Source: Diadema setosum
Lineage: Eukaryota > Echinodermata > Echinoidea > Diadematoida > Diadematidae
Direction: 5' to 3'
Length of the DNA stretch: 64,000 nt
Assembly: GCF_964275005.1 (NCBI RefSeq)
Contig: NW_027307657.1
Coordinates: forward strand, 350,602 to 414,601
Below, in pieces: positions 57,385 through 64,000 of this stretch (its first letter is position 1; every line of letters begins with the position of its first letter). The notes beneath the pieces were generated by a model. That model did no database searches. It saw only the letters and a list, made by a program, of their open reading frames with translations, and was not told the origin of the DNA. The position numbers were made by a program, and so were the translations under genes.

Positions 57385-60185
57385 ATTTTGACATTTTACA
57401 GTCCAAAAACTGCCGTTTGTAGCTATATTTTCGCTTTGGAAATTAAGGGGGGCACACCGGGTGCAACTGCTGTCAACCACTGGCAGCAACATCAGGAGAA
57501 TGGCCGCTATTTGATAGCGATTAAATGCGAGCGAGCTTGAAAATTGTGACATTCTACAGTCTAAAAACTGCCGTTTGTCGCTATACTTTTTCGCTTTGGA
57601 AATTATGGGGGGGGGGGCGCCGGGCGCAACTGCTGTCAATCACTGGCAGCAACATCAGGAGAATGGCATAGCGGTCAAATGCGAGCGAGCGGAGCGAGCG
57701 AGCTTGAAAGTTTTGACATTTTACAGTCCAAAGATTGACGTTTGTGGCTGTATTTTTTCGCTTTGGAAATTAAGGGGGACCACACCGGGCGCAACTGCTG
57801 TCAATCACTGGCAGCAACATCAGGAGAATGGCATAGCGATTAAATGCGAGCGAGCGGAGCGAGCGAGCTTGAAAATTCTGACATTTTAGAGTCTAAAAAC
57901 TGCCGTTTGTAGCTATACTTTTTCGCTTTGAAAATTAAGGGGAGCCGCACCGGGCGCAACTGCTGGCAATCACTGGCAGCAACATCAGGAGAATGGCATA
58001 GCGGTTAAATGCGAGCGAGCGGAGCGAGCGAGCTTGAAAATTTTGACATTTTACAGTCCAAAGACTGCCGTTTGTGGCTGTATTTTTCGCTTTGGAAATT
58101 AAGGGGGGCGCACCGGGCACAACTGCTGTCAATTACTGGCAGCAACATCAGGAGAATGGCATAATGATTAAATGCGAGCGAGCGAAGCGAGCGAGCTTCA
58201 AAATTTTCACATTTTACAGTCCCAAAACTACCGTTCGTAGCTATATTTTTCGCTTTGGAAATTAAGGGGGGTGCACCGGGCGCAACTGCTGTCAATCACT
58301 GGCAGCAACATCAGGAGAATGGCATAATGATTGAATGCGAGCGAGCTTCAAAATTTTCACATTTTACAGTCCCAAAACTGCCGTTCGTAGCTATATTTTT
58401 CGCTTTGGAAATTGAGGGGGGCGCACCGGCCGAAAACTGCTGTCAGTCACTGGCAGCAACATCAGGAGAATGGCATAGCGATTAAATGCGAGCGAGCGGA
58501 GCGAGCGAGCTTGAAAAATCTGACATTTTAGAGTCTAAAAACTGCCGTTTGTAGCTATACTTTTTCGCTTTGAACATTAAGGGGAGCTGCATCGGGCGCA
58601 ACTGCTGGCAATCACTGGCAGCAACATCAGGAGAAGGGCATAGCGGTTAAATGCGAGCGAGCTTGAAAATTTTGACATTTTACAGTCCAAAGACTGCCGT
58701 TTGTGGCTGTATTTTTCGCTTTGGAAATTAAGGGGGGCGCACCGGGCGCAACTGCTGTCAATTACTGGCAGCAACATCAGGAGAATGGCATAATGATTAA
58801 ATGCGAGCGAGCGAAGCGAGCGAGCTTCAAAATTTTCACATTTTACAGTCCCAAAACTACCGTTCGTAGCTACATTTTTCGCTTTGGAAATTAAGGGGGG
58901 CGCACCGGGCGCAACTGCTGTCAGTCACTGGCAGCAACATCAGGAGAATGGCATAATGATTGAATGCGAGCGAGCTTCAAAATTTTCACATTTTACAGTC
59001 CCAAAACTGCCGTTCGTAGCTATATTTTTCGCTTTGGAAATTGAGGGGGGCGCACCGGCCGAAAACTGCTGTCAGTCACTGGCAGCAACATCAGGAGAAT
59101 GGCATAGCGATTAAATGCGAGCGAGCGGAGCGAGCGAGCTTGAAAAATCTGACATTTTAGAGTCTAAAAACTGCCTTTTGTAGCTATACTTTTTCGCTTT
59201 GAACATTAAGCGGAGCCGCATCGGGCGCAACTGCTGGCAATCACTGGCAGCAATATCAGGAGAAGGGCATAGCGGTTAAATGCGAGCGAGCGGAGCGAGC
59301 GAGCTTTAAAATTTTGACATTTTACAGTCCAAATACTGCCTTTTAATTGTGGCTGTATTATTTCACTTTGGAAATAAAGGAGAGCGCACCGGGGGAAAAC
59401 TGCTGGCAATTACTGGCAGCAACATCAGGAGAATGGCATGATGATTAAATGCGAGCGAGCGAAGCGAGCGAGCTTCAAATTTTTCACATTTTACAGTCCA
59501 AAAACTACCGTTCGTAGTTATATTTTTCGCTTTGGAAATTAAGGGGGACCGCACCGGGCGCAACTGCTGTCAATCACTGGCAGCAACATCAGGAGAATAG
59601 CATAGCGATTAAATGCGAGCGAGCGGAGCGAGCGAGCTTGAAAATTTTGACATTTTACAGTCCAAAGACTGCCGTTTGTGGCTGTATTATTTCACTTTGG
59701 AAATAAAGGGGAGCGCACCGGGGGAAAACTGCTGGCAATTACTGGCAGCAACATCAGGAGAATGGCATAATGATTAAATGCGAGCGAGCGAAGCAAGCGA
59801 GCTTCAAAATTTTCACATTACAGTCCCAAAACTACCGTTCGTGTAGCTATATTTTTCGTTTTGGAAATTAAGGGGGGCGCACCGGGCGCAACTGCTGTCA
59901 ATCACTGGCAGCAACATCAGGAGAATGGCATAATGATTGAATGCGAGCGAGCTTCAAAATTTTCACATTTTACAGTCCCAAAACTGCCGTTCGTAGCTAT
60001 ATTTTTCGCTTTGGAAATTGAGGGGGGCGCACCGGCCGAAAACTGCTGTCAGTCACTGGCAGCAACATCAGGAGAATGGCATTATGGTTGAATGCGAGCG
60101 AACGGAGCGAGCGAGCTTTAAAATTTTGATATTTTACACTCCAAAAACTGCCGTTTGTAGCTATATTTTTCGCTTTTGTTTGTCC
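57385..60185 (+). repeat. Satellite array, about 160-bp unit, 17 copies, with higher-order repeat
   Basis: Each unit has GGCAGCAACATCAGGAGAA, then AAATGCGAGCGAGC(GGAGCGAGCGAGC), a TTTTACAGTCC block, ACTGCCGTT(T/C)GTAGCTATA, TTTTTCGCTTTGGAAATTAA, GGGG and CACCGGGCGCAACTGCTG. Spacing is 150-173 bp. The block from about 58074 repeats with an offset of 629 bp at 58703 (four units), and part of it again at 59861. Frames stay open on both strands because the unit lacks stops in several frames. They are not genes. Confidence 0.9.
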
Positions 60186-60659
60186 CACTTTTATGGGAGA
60201 ACCATCCCCCCCCCCCCATCGACGCCTCTGCATATGAGGGTGCTTTTGTTAAGTGAAAGATCTGCTGCACACTCTTTGATGAATTAGGGATATACGTCAA
60301 TGTCAAAAGTGTACAAAATTTATCGAAAGGGATCCTGTATAGCGGAGCTTTTGCATGCTTATGATTGCAATACAACGATCTGGTGCATAGTTCTGGGGAT
60401 ATTTGGACAATTTTCCATTAAGAAATTTCGAGATTTGTCCTCATCTCTGGAATTGCTTGGGGGATAAATGATTTGTCCTACTAAACACTTCCAAAGGGGT
60501 GGGGCAAATGCTCTTTGCCCCCCCCCCCCCCCCCCGAGATAGATTTGACGCCCCTGATCTTCCCTGGGAATGCCCATAGATGTATCCTGACTGAGTAATC
60601 AGTCACTGTCGTTTCTCAGGAATGATTCAGGAAATGGAGGGGGTTCAATTATGACGATA

Positions 60660-60860
60660 TAGTTTTTGTTATTGTTTGTTTGTTTGTTTGTTTGTTTGTT
60701 TTCGTACATATTTTGCAGATGGTCCCCAGTTACTCGCGTCATAGCATGTTTACATGTAGGCCTATACTATTTGACGTTGTCAACGTCTGAGCCATACCTT
60801 ACAGTGACTGTATGTCGATGTTACTTTCTTCGCGAGCGAGCGAAGCGAGCGAGCGCTTGA
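60660..60860. repeat. (TTTG)n microsatellite and isolated GAGCGAGCG block
   Basis: GTTTGTTTGTTTG at about 60670-60700. At 60832-60853 the GAGCGAGCGAAGCGAGCGAG motif of the satellite recurs alone, outside the array but within the same element. Confidence 0.75.
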
Positions 60861-61365
60861 GAAAATTATGTATACATTTTCCTACAAGATAGAATACTGT
60901 TCAGCTATGTTACCTGTCTGAAGGCCGGCGTACAAACGTCATGCAATAATTATGTCAAAATTGTTGCAATCACATTTCTGCTTCCTCCATTTTTTTCCTC
61001 AAAATTCAGGGGGGGATGATTGTACAGGCCATCCCCCCCTCCTCCATTTCAGGGGGGGATATATCCCCCCCATCCCCCCCGGGATTTACGCCCATGGCTT
61101 GAACAGAGATTATGATTGTCAGTCTATACGCATTGTCATCCATCTGGCGGTGAAAACTCATGAAAAAGAAATGTCTTATTCTCGCCATGATTGGAGGACA
61201 TTATTTTAATCACCTCCCAACACTCACACAAAAATCACCCTGTCATATGATATAGCCCCGCATGGTCAAAGAATACACCTTGACGAGTTCCTTTTAATTC
61301 ACCTCATTACCTTCTCGCCTTAACAAAGATATTTTGCGAGTTTGTACTAGCTGCCTCCAACTATT

Positions 61366-62778
61366 TATTTTTTGTTTATTTATTTGAACATAAAAAAATG
61401 TGACCCTGCACCACAAAACAAACAAAAAGTCGCCAGACATGAAATTTTAGTTAAGGGCATATTCTGAAAGAGCAGACTTTTAGCTTTAAAATGATGTATA
61501 CCTAACTCAAACAAATTTGACTCTCCTAACCTATCTAAATATTGGAAGGAAGGCACACACTCAGGAAAAGTGTGAACTGAGAAAGAGGCTCTGAAGTACA
61601 GTGTCTATTTAAGCGCTTAATCTTTACCAAGCCGTGCTGGCTGTGCAATGAATGGGACAAAAAATGGGATGTAAACCACCGGAGTAACAACAATGAAGGT
61701 ATTATCAGATTAAATTGATCACGCCTTATCAACACATTCTGTCCTTAATTAATGCCAACTTTCAAAGCAGCAGCGTTATCCCTTCAAAAGTTATAGGACT
61801 TGAAAGTAAAGAGTGTGTACAAGGTTTTTAAGAAATGAAAACTGGACTCTAAAGACACACTTAATCACAATATTCTGCCAAATAATGTTCCAGAAAAACG
61901 GCTACAAAGCACACTTTCCTGCCCGTTTTATAATCCCAAATGTTAGCATAATGTAGAAGAAGACTACTTGCTCTTTCAGAAAATATGAAAAAGTTACCTT
62001 CGGCTTGGTTGACCCTTTTCACCTATAACCAGACCTCACACAAAATCAGTGTGAGCGACTTTTTGTTCGTTTTGTGGTGCACGGTCACATATTTATACAG
62101 GATAAAAACGATCAGCTAAAAGCTGTTTTACATCGAAGTCGTGTGTAGTGGACATTGCAGTTTCTTGCAGAGAGAATTACTGTAAAATAAACAACATCAA
62201 GAGACCAGAAAATAAATATATACATATGTTTTTTTATATATTTAGATCTAAAGGACTGCCGGGCTGAGATACAAATAAATAATTCTTTAAAAAATACCAA
62301 GTTTTGGAGAATCGCTGCACACTACTAATAAAGAAGCAATACAGTGTATAAGAAAATGGTGATACAATACATGCAAGACTCAAATAGAGCAACCCCATTG
62401 CTACAGCACATTCATTCAAGCAACGACAAGCAACGCAATCAAAACGCTTTTTAAAAGGCGTTCCTCTCCACTAAACAATAGAATGAAAAGACTTCAGACA
62501 TTTTTCAATACAAATATGTTGAGCGTTGCTATGACGAAGTTAATCTACCATTGTCCAGCACCATTTTGCACTGGGAAACGATATTACTACGTTTAAAAAC
62601 AAAATAAAAGAAGCACACCCGTTCAAACACACACACACAGATTCACACACACACGCACGTCCACACATACCCAAATACAAACACACACACACACGAACAT
62701 TTTACACATTCTATTGCAACACACGTAATACGCAGCAATACGACACAAAGGCATTATACATAAGTACATGAAAATATG
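61366..62778 (-). mobile_element. Retroposon-like insertion in paralog copy 2 (minus orientation)
   Basis: The paralog reads GCCTCCAATCACTCTCGTC without a break (14958-14978). Here CAACTATT (61358-61365) and CAACCATT (62779-62786) flank the insert, a likely 8-bp duplication with one change. On the minus strand the insert ends in ATGTTCAAATAAATAAAC-type sequence, an A-rich tail, so it is probably a LINE/SINE-derived piece. CA-rich sequence lies at 62625-62695. A nested MITE is at 61399-62089. No RT motif was found. Confidence 0.6.
61399..62089. mobile_element. 691-bp MITE with TGTGACC ends
   Basis: TGTGACCCTGCACCACAAAA at 61399 pairs with the complement ending at 62089 (one or two mismatches over about 35 bp, through AACAAAAAGTCGC). 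It is inside the minus-oriented retroposon, near its A-rich tail. Superfamily not determined. Confidence 0.85.
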
Positions 62779-62995
62779 CAACCATTCTCGTCTTTTCTCT
62801 CTCTATGCTGCAGTATAGGTATTTTGATTTGCTTTGATTTAATTTGATTTATTCTTTGCATACCGTGCTTTTAAATTCACATCAATTATCGGCAATATAC
62901 CTTTAGCATTGTATTTACAAATATGGCACGACACAGTTTTACACTGTATGATTAAAGACATTTTATACAATTTTAACAATTTTCATATACTCTCT

Positions 62996-63030
62996 TTCTC
63001 TCTCTCTCTCTCTCTCTTTCCACATACAAT

Positions 63031-63106
<76 letters not shown>
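62996..63106. repeat. (TC)n-(CA)n-(TA)n compound microsatellite
   Basis: Right edge of paralog copy 2, equivalent to 15181-15310 in copy 1. Confidence 0.85.
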
Positions 63107-63108
<2 letters not shown>

Positions 63109-63110
63109 CC

Positions 63111-64000
63111 TATCTGTAATGGGTATATCTTTCTCTCAACACAGGATGACTGTCAAGAATAAGCACAAATCTTGACTGTTTGGCAACCGATCGACTGAAT
63201 AACATTACTAGTATGCAATAACACGAATCAAGGGTGTCCAACATGATCCTCGTGGAATAAAGGGTTCTACAGAAAGAGAGAAAGAGAGGAGGAGTCAGTA
63301 ATACAGATATCCTGATACTAGTCTTGCCATATCAACTTTCAATACATACATCCATAATTATAATTACTTAGTATACTTATAAGAGATTAAAGTAATGCAT
63401 TCAGGGAGAGTATATCTGGCACACAGTGTTGCTATTGTCATGCAACAAGTCTCTACACATTGGAAAGAAAAGACACATACGTGTATCAAGGAAGAGATAA
63501 TAATCATCTATTTTCTCCCACTTTGCATTATGCAAATTAGTATAGTATTTCTGTTCTGTATCTATTTTTCTGATGACTGACAGGTTGCTTCATTTATAAC
63601 AATGCTGAGAAACATTCATTATTTTGTGTAGATCTCTCTCTCTCTCTCTCTCTCTCTGTCATGCCAATGGTGGCTGTGGTTTGAAAGTCAGACGTTACCA
63701 CGATTCAGAAATGCGGGTAACTTAAATCTGATATGCGTGCGTTTCATCAGCATGTAACTGGGCATTTTTATCCCTCCGTGAAAATAAGAGAAAACCACAT
63801 TGTTGCTAAGCATGTGTCTTAATCACAACTTCCTGACACTGGGGTCAGGCGTTATTTATCGTAACAAATCTTGGAACATAAAAAACAGAATTCAATTAAG
63901 ATTTACAAATATGATAGCAAGCAATATAAGTAATCGGGACAAAGGGCGGGCTTATATCACTTGATGATATCAAAATCTAATTGTTTATGAATAATGTCAG
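63111..64000. other. No gene recognised
   Basis: Short ORFs only. (TC)n at 63634-63657. No match to the sequence after paralog copy 1. Confidence 0.5.

Larger units (their letters stand above)
56737..61096. mobile_element. hAT-like transposon carrying a satellite array, 4.36 kb
   Basis: GCTTGAAC at 56729-56736 and 61097-61104 is a perfect 8-bp duplication. The paralog keeps one site (GCTTGAAT, 14700-14707). Ends CAATGGCGTAAATCC and GGATTTACGCCCATG are near inverted repeats, each followed inward by G/C runs. Inside, 57385-60185 is tandem satellite. Flanking blocks at 56890-57180 and 60190-60560 are non-coding. No transposase. The hAT assignment rests on the duplication length. Confidence 0.85.
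55580..63110 (+). repeat. Paralogous segment, copy 2 (interrupted; partner at 5055-15315)
   Basis: Same order and orientation as copy 1. It is interrupted by the satellite-bearing hAT-like element (56737-61096) and a retro-insertion (61366-62778). Uninserted length is about 2 kb. Short shared ORFs (56272-56499 here) are not conserved in frame in copy 1, so it looks non-coding. Confidence 0.8.

Noticed and set aside
57187-60287. About fifteen ORFs of 60-121 codons on both strands with repeated ERASLK/LPVIASS-type phrases
   Set aside because: They are translations of the satellite unit, open on both strands, and shift with unit length. No start context or independent protein features.

Overview
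The window is eukaryotic nuclear DNA made mostly of transposable elements. One intron-split gene shows four exons with GT-AG boundaries and matching codon phase. There are no bacterial-style gene arrays. The LINE, split-repeat tyrosine-recombinase retroelement, TTAA-, TA- and 8-bp-duplication DNA transposons, together with frequent GGCCTA words, suggest a marine invertebrate, perhaps an echinoderm. That placement is inference and is held with low confidence.

Layout. 1-3.8 kb: a nearly full-length but broken LINE with a PHD-like finger, endonuclease and reverse transcriptase. 5.05-15.3 kb: copy 1 of a roughly 2 kb segment that recurs as copy 2 at 55.6-63.1 kb. Copy 1 carries two long inverted-repeat elements (5.79-8.41 and 8.46-14.06 kb). 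Copy 2 carries a 4.4 kb hAT-like element filled with a satellite array (56.74-61.10 kb) and a 1.4 kb retro-insertion (61.37-62.78 kb). Each copy gives the empty sites for the other. 16.8-22.1 kb: four exons of a gene resembling an uncharacterised family with a zinc-finger-like N-terminus and a DGMDQ motif. Its expected C-terminal exons were not found. 22.9-27.5 and 48.9-53.7 kb: two direct copies of one foldback transposon with arms of about 1 kb. Each copy has its own nested MITE, dated by the empty site in the other copy.

28-40 kb holds smaller inverted-repeat elements, a LINE 3' end (33.7-34.7 kb), a 148-bp tandem array in which every unit carries a palindromic RFX X-box (35.0-36.2 kb), and a decayed minus-strand LINE reverse transcriptase (36.7-38.25 kb). 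40.6-48.0 kb is an inverted-repeat DNA element split by a 6.3 kb Ngaro/DIRS-like retrotransposon (gag, RT-RNase H, tyrosine recombinase). The split direct repeats are arranged A1...B1A2...B2, and AGT is found at both ends and at the internal junction. Its RT carries a strange X-X'-Y'-Y palindromic rearrangement.

How the parts fit: almost all coding sequence here belongs to mobile elements and is broken by frameshifts, so most are fossils. The most unusual items are the satellite-bearing hAT-like element with its empty-site proof, the foldback pair, the X-box array, and the retroelement whose recombinase lies between the internal and terminal split repeats. All similarity statements come from reading the sequence and from remembered family features. 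No database search was run.
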